Part shown: positions 46,164 to 56,920 of the stretch, piece after piece | How positions within the stretch are numbered: position 1 is the stretch's first letter | Layout of the letters: each line of letters opens with the position of its first letter | Origin: CBDBBY01 sp965205055 | GTDB taxonomy: Bacteria; Pseudomonadota; Alphaproteobacteria; Rhodobacterales; Rhodobacteraceae | DNA length: 64,000 nucleotides | Direction of reading: 5' to 3' | Assembly: GCA_965205055.1 (NCBI GenBank) | Contig: OZ242030.1 | Coordinates: forward strand, 3,348,001-3,412,000 | Translations under genes and position numbers: made by a program | The notes under the pieces: generated by a model | Told to the model about the DNA's origin: nothing | What the model saw: the letters and a program-made list of their open reading frames with translations, nothing else | Databases searched by the model: none

Positions 46164-46886
46164 CTCATCAGCTCAGTGTTCTTGTTGTCGGTTCCGGCCA
46201 CAGCTGCCCGCGGCGCAGTGGTTCCCACTTGCTCACACCCTATATTGTTGCCGTAAGCGGATCGACCGCTGCAAGTGGACTGACGGTACGGAACATATCT
46301 TTGGGTTTGAGTTTTCCGCGATCAAGGCATATGCCACACTGTCGCTTAACCAATCGGCGCGATTTTCCTTGAACAGCCAAACTCTGCGCGTGGACCTCGG
46401 ATGGATACCTCGGGCTGTGCTTTCTCTCCGGCATGGATTCCCTTCTTCAAGTTTCCGGCCCATTTGCTTGGCTGATCGCTCTCCGGAAAGCCCGAGGCAG
46501 TTCAATTTCATTGCGCCCGAGTAGCAAACTTGAGCAATTCAAGTCTCTATAAAATCCACTTGAGGTGTCCGTTATGCCGTGATCTGCTTCAAAGCCATCC
46601 CTGTGAAGGCGGTTAGTTTAAGTTCGGCTATGGTTTAACTGAAACCTTGAACACAAGGTTGCGATTTCCGCTTCATGCTTGAAGGCGGAAGGCAGTTGCG
46701 AAGATGTCGTTCAACGGCAGAAAGCACCTGATCGGTCGGGCGCTGCGTGGTACGATGGCTTGATGCCGCCAATGGAATTCCGAAATCGCTACTCCTCTGG
46801 CAAGACAAGCAAAAGAAGGATGGTTGTGATTTCAAAGGAATCCAATTATTAAGCTTAAAAATTCAATGATTTGGAGGCATTGGCAA
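46164..46886. other. Gene-free stretch with repeat copy 2
   Basis: No supported gene. Holds the second direct repeat (46418-46512). The remainder up to the DUF429 gene shows nothing I can name. Confidence 0.4.
46418..46512 (+). repeat. Direct repeat, copy 2 (5' side of the methyltransferase gene)
   Basis: About 95 bp, same orientation as 44769-44864 and roughly 75% identical by eye. With copy 1 it brackets the methyltransferase gene. Confidence 0.65.
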
Positions 46887-47708
46887 ATGACGAGGGAAGC
46901 TTTCATCGGATTTGATTCCGCTTGGGGAGACAAGAATCTAGGCAGTATTGCCTGGGCATCGTTCTCTGATCTGAGGTTGGAAAGATGCTGCCTTCCGAAG
47001 CTGGCGTCGTTTAATGAAGCGATCAGTGTTTGCAAAAAACTACGAGCTTGCCATGATTTTCTGTTGATCGGGATGGATCAGCCGACAATTGTCGAGAATT
47101 ATTCGGGAATGCGTCCTGTAGAAAAAGTCGTCGGTTCGTTGATCGGCAGATTGAAGAGCGGAGTACAGCCCGCGAACTGCAAAAGAAAGGAGTTCGGGCC
47201 TAATGCGCCGTTTCGGCGGTTTCTCAATGAAATTGATGTCCTGCAAGATCCGATGACCGCCCGAGTTTCGCAGGAAGGAGCGTATCTTGTCGAAGTTTAT
47301 CCCGGGCTTGCGTTAACTGCATTGGAGTCTGAAATAATGGAACGTGAACGGGCAGCACGTTATAACCCGAAAAATCGAAATTTTCACGCAGAAGATTGGA
47401 GGCTGGTTGCTAAAGCTGTCGCACGGCATACAGATCATTTTAATCTTCCGGCATTATCAAAATGGGCGAAATTGGCGGCTGATACCAGGTGGCCCAGCAA
47501 AGGTGAGCAAGACATGCTTGATGCAGTGATCTGCCTGATTGTTGCGTTGCAGTGGCGTCGAGCAGAGAGAGAAAGCGTAGCGATGATCGGCGACCTTGAT
47601 AGTGGCTACATGATCACGCCGGTTTCAAAGAGCACCAAGGCGGTTCTACAAAATTCCGCGAGGGAACGAGGTGTCAGTTATCAAGATGCACCAAATGCTG
47701 ACATGTGA
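46887..47708 (+). CDS. DUF429 family protein (RNase H-like fold)
   Basis: A 273-aa protein beginning FIGFDSAWGDKN, the first conserved aspartate strand of DUF429, then LIGMDQPTIV, a central PVEKVVGSLIGRLKSGV segment, LVEVYPGLALTAL, and a late EQDMLDAVICLIVAL helix with the last acidic residue. These spaced acidic residues suggest a nuclease-like fold; the function of DUF429 is not established. Start chosen at the ATG 10 bases after GGAGG. Stands alone beside the broken SIR2 gene. Confidence 0.8.
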   Translation: MTREAFIGFDSAWGDKNLGSIAWASFSDLRLERCCLPKLASFNEAISVCKKLRACHDFLLIGMDQPTIVENYSGMRPVEKVVGSLIGRLKSGVQPANCKRKEFGPNAPFRRFLNEIDVLQDPMTARVSQEGAYLVEVYPGLALTALESEIMERERAARYNPKNRNFHAEDWRLVAKAVARHTDHFNLPALSKWAKLAADTRWPSKGEQDMLDAVICLIVALQWRRAERESVAMIGDLDSGYMITPVSKSTKAVLQNSARERGVSYQDAPNADM

Positions 47709-47748
47709 CAGCGGATTATACTGCGGGAGAATAGAAGCGCGATTTGCT

Positions 47749-48087
47749 TCAGCGCATCCCCGGATCATGCGTAGCTGTGCTAGTTTCGTTGGATGGGACG
47801 TGTCTTGAGCGGGGCTGTTCCGCCCGTACTTCGCTTCGGATCAAATCATAGTGGCCGGTTCGACTTACTAGAGTCAATTTGATGTTTGCCGACTTCGGTG
47901 CAATGTCTGCAATTCCATCAAACAGATTGGGAAACCAATCTTGGAATATATTGAACTGTACACCGAAAGAGCGGCGATGATCTACAGTAGGTCGGCAAGC
48001 CTTGAACGCCTCCCCGCCGTCCACAAAATAGAGCATTATCTGACCAAAACATGCCACCAGGACGCAGCTTCTCTTTGTCATAGCCAT
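47749..48087 (-). CDS. Possible small protein downstream of the SIR2 gene
   Basis: A 112-codon frame on the same strand as the SIR2 gene, 74 bp after its end. Starts with a hydrophobic segment (SCVLVACFGQIMLYFV). No family is recognised and no strong ribosome site is seen, so it may be spurious. The rest of 47709-48161 shows nothing. Confidence 0.25.
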   Translation of the reverse strand: MAMTKRSCVLVACFGQIMLYFVDGGEAFKACRPTVDHRRSFGVQFNIFQDWFPNLFDGIADIAPKSANIKLTLVSRTGHYDLIRSEVRAEQPRSRHVPSNETSTATHDPGMR

Positions 48088-48957
48088 CTTACTTTGAGCA
48101 ACATGGGACCATTTCGCGCTCCGGAAAACACGAACAGTTTAGCAGCAACACTGTATCTTCTTCAAACAGAGTAACGAACTTCAGGGATTGGATCTACCGC
48201 AGCTTCGCTACAAACGATGTCAACAGCTTCGCTGTTCAAACCCGACATTTTTAGAGCGCTGGCCAGTTTAGCGCATTCACTCCTTATTAGCGTCAAAGTT
48301 ACCATATGCTCATCTCCGGCAACTTCGGATTCATAGGAAAATTCTGACCAGAGAGGTTCAACGGACTCAGCAAGTCGCTGAAGATTCTCATTGCAAAGTA
48401 AACCAGAATCGACTAACTTTACGGCCGTGTTTAGCGAATTGTTTAGCCCTAAATCTCTCATTCTTTCGCAGGTTGATATCACGTCAGATACTAGGATATT
48501 TGGAATCTCGCCCGTTCCCTGCTTCGCCCCTTCAATGAATCTTTGAACTGCGTAATACCCAAACGAAATTATGTCTACATTCCGACAATATAAGGATTTA
48601 CGGATTACACGGACCACTTCTCCAATGGTTTCTGGATACAAGCGCGAGTATTCATACGCCGTAGTCACCCAAAACTGGTCGTTGGTGTTAAATAACTGCT
48701 TACTCCAAACCCTCTTGATTTCACCTGTAATATGTGTTTCATTCATCTCAGGCAATAATGTACCAGCTAGCAACCTTATAATTTCCTGTCTGATTGCATC
48801 ATTTTCAGATTCTATACTAGGTATGTTCAATGCGATAGGAGAATTTTTCGGATTCCAGTTCAAGCATGCACATAGGATATCACCAAAATGTTTTTTTACA
48901 TCTTGAAAGATATCAATCGAAGAATTTAACCCGCCATTTGCGGTGCGCAATAATTTT

Positions 48958-49999
48958 GGCTCATTTTTCGATTCGTATGCATGCCGAATTGACGGCGGCT
49001 CCGAGGCAGGTTGACGGGCTTGCGTTTTCGTCGAGGCAGGCGAGTTGGTACCATTGAAGGTAGTTTCCGAGGTATTTCGTCGCGACGCCTCGGAAGTGGA
49101 ACAGGAATCCCTTGAAGCGGCTTTGCCGGTTGCCGACCGTCTGGATGTGGTAGGGACCCCGGATTCGCGATCCTGCGGATTGGTTCAGAGCGACGTGGGA
49201 CAATCCGAGCGACCGCGCGCAGGGCGGGTAGCAACTCGCCGCGTCGCTGACCAGCACGGCATCCTTCGCCACGGCCGGGCGGAGCGCGTCCGCGATTTCC
49301 GCCGCCCGCGTCGAGTCCAGCGCCGCCCCGAGGGTCGTGCCCGACCGGTCCGCGGCGAACAGGACCGGCGCGAGATCCTTGGACAGCCCGCGCGTCTTCG
49401 CTTTTCCGCCGCGCCGCCTGGGCGGCCGGACCATGTTGCGCTCGCCTTTCCGGCTTCGAAGGAGATAGGTCTCGTCCGCCTCCACGATCCCCCGCAACAT
49501 CTCGGGATCCTGCCGCGAGGCGTCCAGGAACCGGTGCCGCCACCGGAAGGCGGTCGACGGCGCAATGTCGCAGCGCCGCGCGGATGCCCCCCCCCCCGTC
49601 TCGCCTTCCGCCAGGGATTCCCCGAACGACAGCCAGCGCTCCTTCTTGTGCAGCCCCTGAAGCGGCGTCCCGGTCACCGCGTTGAAGGTCCGGCCGCAGG
49701 ATTTGCAAAGATAGCGCCACAGGCCGCGCGTCCTGCCCTTGCGCACCGCGCCGCCCTCGCCGCAGCGCGGGCAGATCCGCGACTCGCCGACGCTCCGCTC
49801 CACCGCCGCGACCGATCTCTCCTCGTCCGCGTCGGTCGAAAGCGCCCGCGCCGCCTCCGCCCGCTGCGCCGCCGTCAGCCGGTCCGAGGCCGACAGCCAA
49901 TCCTGAAATTCCGCCTGATCCATCGTCTTGATCCCGAACGCTTTTCCGTATTCAATGCATAGCATGAAACGACAATGCATACAATTCGAAAAATGAGCC
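48958..49999 (-). mobile_element. Complete IS1595-family insertion sequence
   Basis: 1042 bp, with imperfect inverted ends (GGCTCATTTTTCGATTCGTA and GGCTCATTTTTCGAATTGTA). It is flanked by a perfect 8-bp target duplication ATAATTTT (48950-48957 and 50000-50007), the size typical of IS1595. The intact transposase and perfect duplication indicate a recent insertion, into the SIR2 gene. Confidence 0.95.
48961..49923 (-). CDS. IS1595-family (ISXO2-like) transposase
   Basis: 320 aa from MDQAEFQDWL. N-terminal zinc ribbon (ICPRCGEGGAVRKG and LCKSCGRTF, residues ~65-95), then the DDE core: VEADETYLL (first D, ~150), VSDAASCY (second D, ~230) and a C-terminal HFRGVATKYLGNYLQWY region with the usual N/H/E position. 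The frame is open upstream to 50001, but that part includes the terminal repeat. Complete and probably active. Confidence 0.92.
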   Translation of the reverse strand: MDQAEFQDWLSASDRLTAAQRAEAARALSTDADEERSVAAVERSVGESRICPRCGEGGAVRKGRTRGLWRYLCKSCGRTFNAVTGTPLQGLHKKERWLSFGESLAEGETGGGASARRCDIAPSTAFRWRHRFLDASRQDPEMLRGIVEADETYLLRSRKGERNMVRPPRRRGGKAKTRGLSKDLAPVLFAADRSGTTLGAALDSTRAAEIADALRPAVAKDAVLVSDAASCYPPCARSLGLSHVALNQSAGSRIRGPYHIQTVGNRQSRFKGFLFHFRGVATKYLGNYLQWYQLACLDENASPSTCLGAAVNSACIRIEK

Positions 50000-52766
50000 A
50001 TAATTTTACGTCGATAATACCGTTCTTTATCTTTTCAATGCAACTTGAATAAAATAGTGCTTTTGCTCGGCCAGGTTCCGTTTCAGGTAATTCAAGGAAA
50101 ACAAATGGGAATACGGAGGATGTAGAAGGCCATCCATCCTCAGTGTTTGTTTGGCTCCAAATCGCATGCGCAAGGTCTTGCTTCTCGCCATCAGAAAGAC
50201 AATCAACCTTGTACAATTTGTACAGTCTACGGATTGCCCGATCCCGGTCATGTTCAGCTTCGCTATGTACCGCCGATATAAGCTCAGAAATGCGTAACGT
50301 CCATTTTACGTTGTCTTCCGGTCTATGCATGTCGTCCATGCCAAATTCATCTATTAGTTCTGGCCACCGAGTAATCTGGCTGCTGGCATTCCGCTCACCC
50401 GGTAAGGGCAAAAAAATTGCGGTTTCAGCAAGATCCCGCTTTTGTTTCGTTGGCATTGCTTCCAAGCAACGTTTCAGAACATTGTGAACATGCGTATAGA
50501 GCGTCCAATGATTGATGCTATCATTTGAGCATAGTGCCAGTGCCCACAGGTAGTAGGTTCGGGCGTCCTCTACAGACATTCGAACGGACAAACGTGAAAT
50601 AAGTTCAATATTTCTACAAATCTGATCAATGCACCTCGATCGGTTAACGCCGTTGGATTTTCTCAAGAGATGGTCTGTTGCTATTTTAAGAACAGACGCC
50701 AAGTTGACGACTGTTTCCAGTGGAATTCTAGCAATTCTTATGCGACTGAACGTTGAATTCATGAGGCCCTTATCCGCACCGCTAAGGAAAGACGCCGCAA
50801 TCAAAAGACTCTGCTCCGCATCATGAGATTTTAGCTCAAAGGCCCGCTCAAGACGAGTGGAAAGGAAGTTTATTTGCCCAATCCGAGTCGGGATTCCGGT
50901 CACTTCCTGAACTCGTATAAGTAAGTCAATTGCTAAAACAGTTGCGCCGCTTTCAAACGACACCGAAACAGTATTCGTTTGAAAATACCCTGGATTGAAT
51001 AGGGGAATTACCGTTGATTTTTTGTTCAAACTTTTTTCAAATTCTTGCGCGATCTCCCGATCAATAAAATTTAAATAATCCCAAGGATCGCATCTCCTTT
51101 TACCGTAGTGCGTAGGCCACGCTCCAAGTCTTTTTTCACATTTCCCTTCGTCTTCTGAAAATTCCATCCGAGCCAACCGGTGTACAAGAACTGCCCAAGC
51201 TTCTCTAGACAGCAACCAGATTGAATTTCTATCTCTTGCTCTGAGTGCACGAATTTCTTTTCGGGCTGTTCGAAAACACATTGCGGCTTTTTCATCTTCA
51301 AATAAACAAGTGTACAACATGCCTTGGCGCATTTTCCAAACTGGATCTTGACCTACGATTTTCGGTGCAAGTTCTTTAAGCGAAACATAGTCTAGTTCTT
51401 GCTTTGCACGCAGTGCCCTTCCATAAAAAAGTTCAGCAGATGCCTCCGGGTTGTTGATTTTTTCCAGCTGAGTCGCCCAAAACTCAAAACTGTTCCAATC
51501 TGATCGTCTTCTAGCTTCCGCATATAAAAACGCGCAAAGCTTTATCTTTTCATGTAGCAACAGATATTTTTTGCCGCCGGATGAAAACGATTCTTGAATT
51601 ATCTCTGAGTATTGTTCATCCAACGGCCAGAAGGCGATCTCATGTCGCCAAGCTAATTCAAATATGAAGCGCATTTTGTCTTGTATATCAGCCGGCTCAG
51701 CTAATTCCTGAAGCGTGGCATAATACGAATTTGTTTGATATCGAATTTTCTGTTGTAGATCCCCCGGAGTCACTAACCAACCGGGATAGTTTAATCGATC
51801 TTGTCGCCAAGCGGAAGAAATCTCTTGAAAGGTCTTCCCTGCGGCATTACGAGGACTAAAGTCTTGGGAGCGATCCTCGGAAGGCATGTCCCATACATAA
51901 GGGTCAACCGGTTTTACATTATTCAGCCATTTTAAAAACAAAGAATTTGCCTCCCAATGCCTTGCATCTTTTTCTAAATGGGTAACCAACGGTGAAAGAT
52001 CGATTGGTGTAACGTTGTATTGGCGTAACATTTCTCTTCTTGATCGGGATAAATTAAGAACACCAATAAGACGGATCTGGCGTGATGCGCTACCTAAGTT
52101 GTCGCGGACCCAACCAGCCCACTGTATGAAATTTGGATCATCGCCAGAAAACCCGATTAAGCACAGCTCGTTTTCCAAAAGAACCTGTTGGGCCAAGTTT
52201 ACAAATGGCGCAAATTTTTTTGGATAAGTCCGATAATCTTCCTCTGTAATAATAAAGGGCTTGTTGGCTGGAAAACTGCCGTGTAGCTTCACAATTCTAG
52301 GTGCTTTGGTCCACGAGATGTCGCCAATCGTTCGAATGACATCATAGGTTTGCTCCGTTTCCAAAAGTTGTGTTCGTTCTAAAAGCGTGTCCCAGTTTGT
52401 TGTAAGGACGTCAGACCACGGTAGAGACAGTAGCATCTCGTGTAAGCAACCGGGTTCCCATTTTTCGTCCTGAATCATGGACCGGATAAGTCCATCTAGA
52501 GCTGGTTCGCCTAATTCGGCCTTGTATTCTTGAGCTAATCTCAACGGATCTCTAGAAACGCACTGGTTTGGATAAAGTTGTTTCTTCATACGATTCGAAA
52601 AGTCGCTCCAGAGCGGCGGCGGGGTGGAGGACATATCACTGAGAGTTGCAAAACGACTGAATCCTGCACCGACCATCACCGCCGCACCGTATACGTCTCC
52701 CCTTCCGTAAAGGGCATCCCTAATCCGTTGAATTGCAGGGAAATCCGGTAGATCTTGAATCAGCAT

Positions 52767-52994
52767 GTTAAAATGGAGATCCTGATGCTTATTGAGCCGT
52801 TAGCTGGCCTGATGAATTTACTTTTTTTTTCCGACTAAGCAAGCCTAATCCGACATTGAACGCAATCTGAAGACACGACTGGTAGGGAGACATACGATAC
52901 AACGCTGACATGATTGATCCAAATCAGTATCGTTTGCGCGCCTGGTATTTCCCTGCCAGTAATCAAATATCCGAGAAACGCATTTGCGGAACTA
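52767..52994. other. Upstream region of the SIR2 gene
   Basis: Should contain the SIR2 promoter on the minus strand. No promoter pair is clear. An AGGATCTCC lies ~9 bases before the ATG and may serve as ribosome site. Confidence 0.35.
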
Positions 52995-53146
52995 GGAGTC
53001 TGTCCGAGAAATAGCCGCCGCTGAATTTGACGGAAGTTTTCGGTACAGCATCTAGAAAAATGTGAATGTTATATCTATATGTTGCGCTACAAAACATCAA
53101 TAAATCCACGTATATTGGCGACGTTACGAATACTCGGACACGCTCC
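52995..53146. repeat. MITE-like element with IS630-type ends
   Basis: A 152-bp noncoding unit with inverted ends, GGAGTCTGTCCGAGAAATAG on the left and, complemented, GGAGCGTGTCCGAGTATTCG on the right, flanked by TA on both sides. The tips share GTGTCCGA with the IS630 element at 31863, so a related transposase may have mobilised it. Confidence 0.6.
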
Positions 53147-53154
53147 TAGTAGCG

Positions 53155-53310
53155 CAATTTAGTCAGATAGCGCCCTATTTGGCGGACGGCGAAGATGCGT
53201 TCAAAGTTTGCCGTCTAACTGTAGGTCTTCGCCTCTTTTTCGTTGTACAGGTCAATGAATTCCAAGATTGGCTTCTCAATCCGCTTGATGGAATTGCAGA
53301 CGGTGCACCG
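53155..53310 (-). pseudogene. IS630-family transposase, C-terminal remnant
   Basis: The minus strand reads IKRIEKPILEFIDLYNEKEA, KTYS, a stop, then TANFERIFAVRQIGRYLTKL: the end of an IS630-type transposase with one internal stop. It touches the MITE-like element. The rest of 53311-53532 shows nothing. Confidence 0.6.
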
Positions 53311-53532
53311 GAGACAGAGAGCATCAAATGGACTCTAGTGAGTCGAACCGGCCGATAGAAAGTTTAAACACCAGCATGGAAATTCGGCATCCGACAATGA
53401 GGGCGCGGGCTGGCAGACTTCCGATTGAACCGCTCAGCGGTCGCGAACGTTTCATGTGAAACATTCGTTCCCGCGCCGTCACGGCCGCACGCTGCATTCA
53501 ATGCTCGATGCTGAAGCGTCCGAACTCAGGAA

Positions 53533-56229
53533 TCAAATGCGTCCGTGGCAGTGCTTGAATTTTTTCTTTGAGCCGCACGGACACGGGCTGTTGCGCCCGG
53601 GATTGCCCCACGTCGAACGATCATTTTCGTCGAACGCAGGTGCCGCCTTAGGTCCTTTGCCGTTGAGCTTGCGGCTGCTTTGTTCAAGCAATTTCTTTGC
53701 TTCCGCCAGTCTTGCTTCTTCTCTTCGCAGGATCTCCGCGCGCTCCTCCGGCGTCATCGGCCTCAACTTGCTCAATTGACTGGACATTGCCGTGCGCAAG
53801 GAGGTCATCAAGGCATCAAAGAGTCCGAATGCTTCGCTCTTGAATTCGTTCAGAGGATCCCGTTGCGCATAGCCTCGGAAACCGATCACCGAGCGCAGGT
53901 GTTCCAGAGTCACGAGGTGTTCTCTCCACTTCGAGTCGATCGTGTGCAGAAGAACTTGTTTTTCCAAGGTTCTCATCGTCTCGGTCCCGAATTCCACGGA
54001 CTTTTTCGCCATGACCTCTTCGGATGCCTTGTAGAGACGCTCCATGACGACTTGGTCGTCGACGCCGTCCTCTTCGCCCCAAGCAGTGACCGGGGCTTCG
54101 ATGCCAAGCTGATCCCGGCACATCGAGGCGAGCTCTTCCATCTCCCACTGTTCGGAATAAGTATTCGGCGGCATGCATTGCTCAACCAGATCATCGACCA
54201 ATTCGTGCCGCATGTCCCTGACGATTTCCGAAACATCGTCGGATTCCATGATTTCGCGCCGCTGGCGGAAGATCGCCTTGCGCTGGTCGTTCATCACGTC
54301 GTCGTATTTGAGGAGTTGCTTCCTGATGTCGAAGTTGCGCGCCTCCACTTTGGCTTGGGCCTTCTCAAGCGACTTGTTCACCCATGGATGAATGATCGCT
54401 TCTCCGTCCTCCATTCCGAGCGTGTTCAATACCTTGTCGAGCTTCTGGGATCCGAAGATCCGCATCAGATCGTCTTCCAGCGAAAGGAAGAAACTTGAGC
54501 GCCCGGGATCGCCCTGCCGTCCTGAGCGGCCTCGGAGCTGATTGTCGATCCGCCTGGATTCATGCCTTTCAGTGGCAAGCACATAAAGGCCGCCGGCATT
54601 CAGCACTTTTTCGCGGGCAGCGGATATTTCGGCTTCAATTCGACTGCGTATCGTGCCGACTTCGGCTTCGGGGTCTCCTTCCAAATCCTCTATGACGCGC
54701 ATCTCGACATTGCCGCCGAGCTGGATGTCGGTTCCGCGTCCCGCCATGTTCGTGGCGATCGTCACTGCGCCGGGCTTTCCCGCGTCCGCGATGATTTTGG
54801 CTTCCTGCTCGTGGTGCCTCGCGTTCAGGACGTTGTGGCTTATCTTTTTTTCGTCGAGCATTTTCGAGAGGATTTCGGATTTCTCGATTGAGGTCGTTCC
54901 GACCAGAACCGGCTGCTCTTTTTCGTTCGCTTCCCGGATTGAACTCAGGATCGCGTCGTATTTCTCGCGGGTCGTCCGATAAACCTGGTCATCCTCGTCG
55001 GCACGGTCGACAGGGCGGTTGGTCGGAATCTCCACCACGCCGAGGCCGTAGATCTCCTGAAATTCCTCCGCTTCCGTTGCCGCGGTCCCGGTCATTCCGG
55101 CAAGCTTGTCGTAAAGCCGGAAATAGTTCTGGAACGTGATCGAAGCCATTGTGACGTTTTCGGGCTGGATCGCGACGTTCTCTTTGGCTTCGATCGCTTG
55201 ATGAAGCCCTTCGCTCAATCTCCTGCCCGGCATCATCCGGCCGGTGAACTCATCGATCAGGACGACTGCGTCGTTGCGGACGATGTACTCCTTGTCCTTC
55301 CGGAAGTTCTTGTGCGCCCGGAGCGCTTGGGTGATGTGGTGCACCAAAGTGGTCGACTCGGGATCGTAAAGCGACTGGTGTTCAGGAAGAATGCCCGCCT
55401 CGCGAAGCCGGTTTTCCATGAATTCGTTGCCCTCGTCGGTATAGGTGACGTTCTTGGTTTTTTCGTCGAGCGTGTAATGCTCCTCGGCGACCTCGGGAAT
55501 CAAGGTGTTGATCGATACGTAGAGTTCAGAACGATCCTGGGAGGGTCCCGAAATGATCAACGGCGTGCGGGCTTCATCGATGAGAATGGAGTCGACCTCG
55601 TCCACAATCGCGAAATTATGGCCCCTCTGCGCCATCGCCGGCAGGGTCGTCGCCATGTTGTCGCGAAGATAGTCGAAGCCAAGCTCGTTGTTCGTCGCGT
55701 AGGTGATGTCCGCTTGATAGGCGGCGCGTTTCTCCTCCTTCTCCTGCATCGGAACGATCACGCCCACGGTCATTCCCAGCGCGGAATAGATATTGCCCAT
55801 CCACTCGGCATCGCGGCGAGCCAGGTAGTCGTTGACCGTGACGATATGCACGCCTTTCCCTGCAAGGGCATTCAGATAAGCGGGAAGAACGGCGACAAGA
55901 GTCTTGCCTTCCCCGGTCTTCATTTCGGAAATGTCTCCGCGATGCAGAAATATCCCGCCCATGAGCTGGACGTCGAACACGCGAAGCCCTAGCGTTCGCT
56001 TGCCCGCTTCGCGGGCATTCGCGAACGCTTCCGGCAGAAGGCTGTCGAGGTCTTCGCCGTTTTCGGCTCTGGACTTCAGTTCGGCGGTCTTCTGCTTGAT
56101 CCCTTCGTCCGACAAAGCCTCGAATTCGCTCTCCAGTTTGTTGATCTCGGCGACCAAAGGTCCGACCGACTTCAGTTTTCTGTCGTTCGGAGATCCGAAT
56201 ACTTTTTTGGCGATGCTGGCGAGACGCAT
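53533..56229 (-). CDS. secA: secA: preprotein translocase ATPase
   Basis: 898 aa, the motor of Sec protein export at the inner membrane. Motifs: Walker A MKTGEGKTLVAVLPAYLNA (~100), TVNDYLARRDAEWM, Walker B VDEVDSILIDEARTPL (~210), TNMAGRGTDIQLGG (~490) and RGRSGRQGDPG (~560). The C-terminal zinc-binding tail CPCGSKKKFKHCHG is intact. The start at MRLASIAKKVFG matches family N-termini; the open frame runs 63 codons further upstream but looks noncoding. Core single-copy gene, marking return to chromosomal backbone. Confidence 0.98.
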   Translation of the reverse strand: MRLASIAKKVFGSPNDRKLKSVGPLVAEINKLESEFEALSDEGIKQKTAELKSRAENGEDLDSLLPEAFANAREAGKRTLGLRVFDVQLMGGIFLHRGDISEMKTGEGKTLVAVLPAYLNALAGKGVHIVTVNDYLARRDAEWMGNIYSALGMTVGVIVPMQEKEEKRAAYQADITYATNNELGFDYLRDNMATTLPAMAQRGHNFAIVDEVDSILIDEARTPLIISGPSQDRSELYVSINTLIPEVAEEHYTLDEKTKNVTYTDEGNEFMENRLREAGILPEHQSLYDPESTTLVHHITQALRAHKNFRKDKEYIVRNDAVVLIDEFTGRMMPGRRLSEGLHQAIEAKENVAIQPENVTMASITFQNYFRLYDKLAGMTGTAATEAEEFQEIYGLGVVEIPTNRPVDRADEDDQVYRTTREKYDAILSSIREANEKEQPVLVGTTSIEKSEILSKMLDEKKISHNVLNARHHEQEAKIIADAGKPGAVTIATNMAGRGTDIQLGGNVEMRVIEDLEGDPEAEVGTIRSRIEAEISAAREKVLNAGGLYVLATERHESRRIDNQLRGRSGRQGDPGRSSFFLSLEDDLMRIFGSQKLDKVLNTLGMEDGEAIIHPWVNKSLEKAQAKVEARNFDIRKQLLKYDDVMNDQRKAIFRQRREIMESDDVSEIVRDMRHELVDDLVEQCMPPNTYSEQWEMEELASMCRDQLGIEAPVTAWGEEDGVDDQVVMERLYKASEEVMAKKSVEFGTETMRTLEKQVLLHTIDSKWREHLVTLEHLRSVIGFRGYAQRDPLNEFKSEAFGLFDALMTSLRTAMSSQLSKLRPMTPEERAEILRREEARLAEAKKLLEQSSRKLNGKGPKAAPAFDENDRSTWGNPGRNSPCPCGSKKKFKHCHGRI

Positions 56230-56920
56230 TGGCAAGGTTTCCGAGCCTGGGAATTCGCCGGGTCCTGAACCGAGCCCGCGAATTTCAATACTTGCTGTTC
56301 CAGATAGGCACCCCGCTTTCGTCGGCGACATGCAGACGGAGCGGAGGCCATTGGGATCCAAATTCGCGATGGATTTATGTGCGCGATGCGCGATAGTCAA
56401 CTTTTCCGAGCGGCTCAAAGCGTTGGAAGTTGCACTTCTCCGCTCTCGCGGGGTCGGAGGCGCAAGATTTCTGTGGATTGTCGGGTATTGAAGTCGGCGA
56501 ATCCATGAATAACAGCTCAGTTCGGATGAGCGTGGCGGATGGACGTACGATTTTCCGGAAGCAAGCGATTGCCTGCATTGGAAACGTCTCCCGCCGTCGC
56601 TCCATCGCTGTTGATCCGCATCCGACGGCCATCAGACCGCAAGCTGCTTCCTGATGGCGGCGGGGATGATTCCGCCGCATTGCGAACGGCTTCAGCTTTC
56701 GTTCGGGTGGGGCAGAAACTCGGAACAAGGTGCGGAAGACTCGAAACAAGGAACGAGATAAAAACGCGGATTGACGGGATGCAGAGAGGACCCGAGAACT
56801 CGTTCGTTGGAAACCGCCATGAACCGCATCAGCTTTGACATGATGCTCGACGGTTCCAACTTCGGGCCGATCATTGCGGTTCGAACGCTGTTCAGAGGCC
56901 GACATGGCCTGCTGCCATCG
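56230..56920. other. Gene-free stretch between secA and the repeat array
   Basis: About 690 bp without a supported gene. In many alphaproteobacteria a peptidyl-prolyl isomerase gene lies between secA and argJ; none is visible here. The final ~100 bp faintly resemble the start of the repeat unit. Confidence 0.4.

Larger units (their letters stand above)
48162..52766 (-). pseudogene. Large SIR2-domain defence protein, split by an IS1595 insertion
   Basis: Removing the IS (48958-49999) and one 8-bp target copy restores one open frame of 1185 codons (VKL joins LRTANGG in frame). The N-terminal ~270 residues are a SIR2-like NADase domain: VMVGAGFSRFA near 32, TTNWDTLLER near 124, KLHGSF near 161, CLIGFSGDDPNF near 210. 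The remaining ~900 residues are helical and unnamed, as in long SIR2 anti-phage proteins (DSR-like) that deplete NAD on infection. The interrupted copy could still make a ~920-residue N-terminal protein plus a short IS-encoded tail. Confidence 0.85.

Noticed and set aside
56375..56905. 176-codon minus-strand frame upstream of secA
   Set aside because: Runs of unrelated low-complexity residues, no start signal, and it overlaps the secA leader; not a gene.
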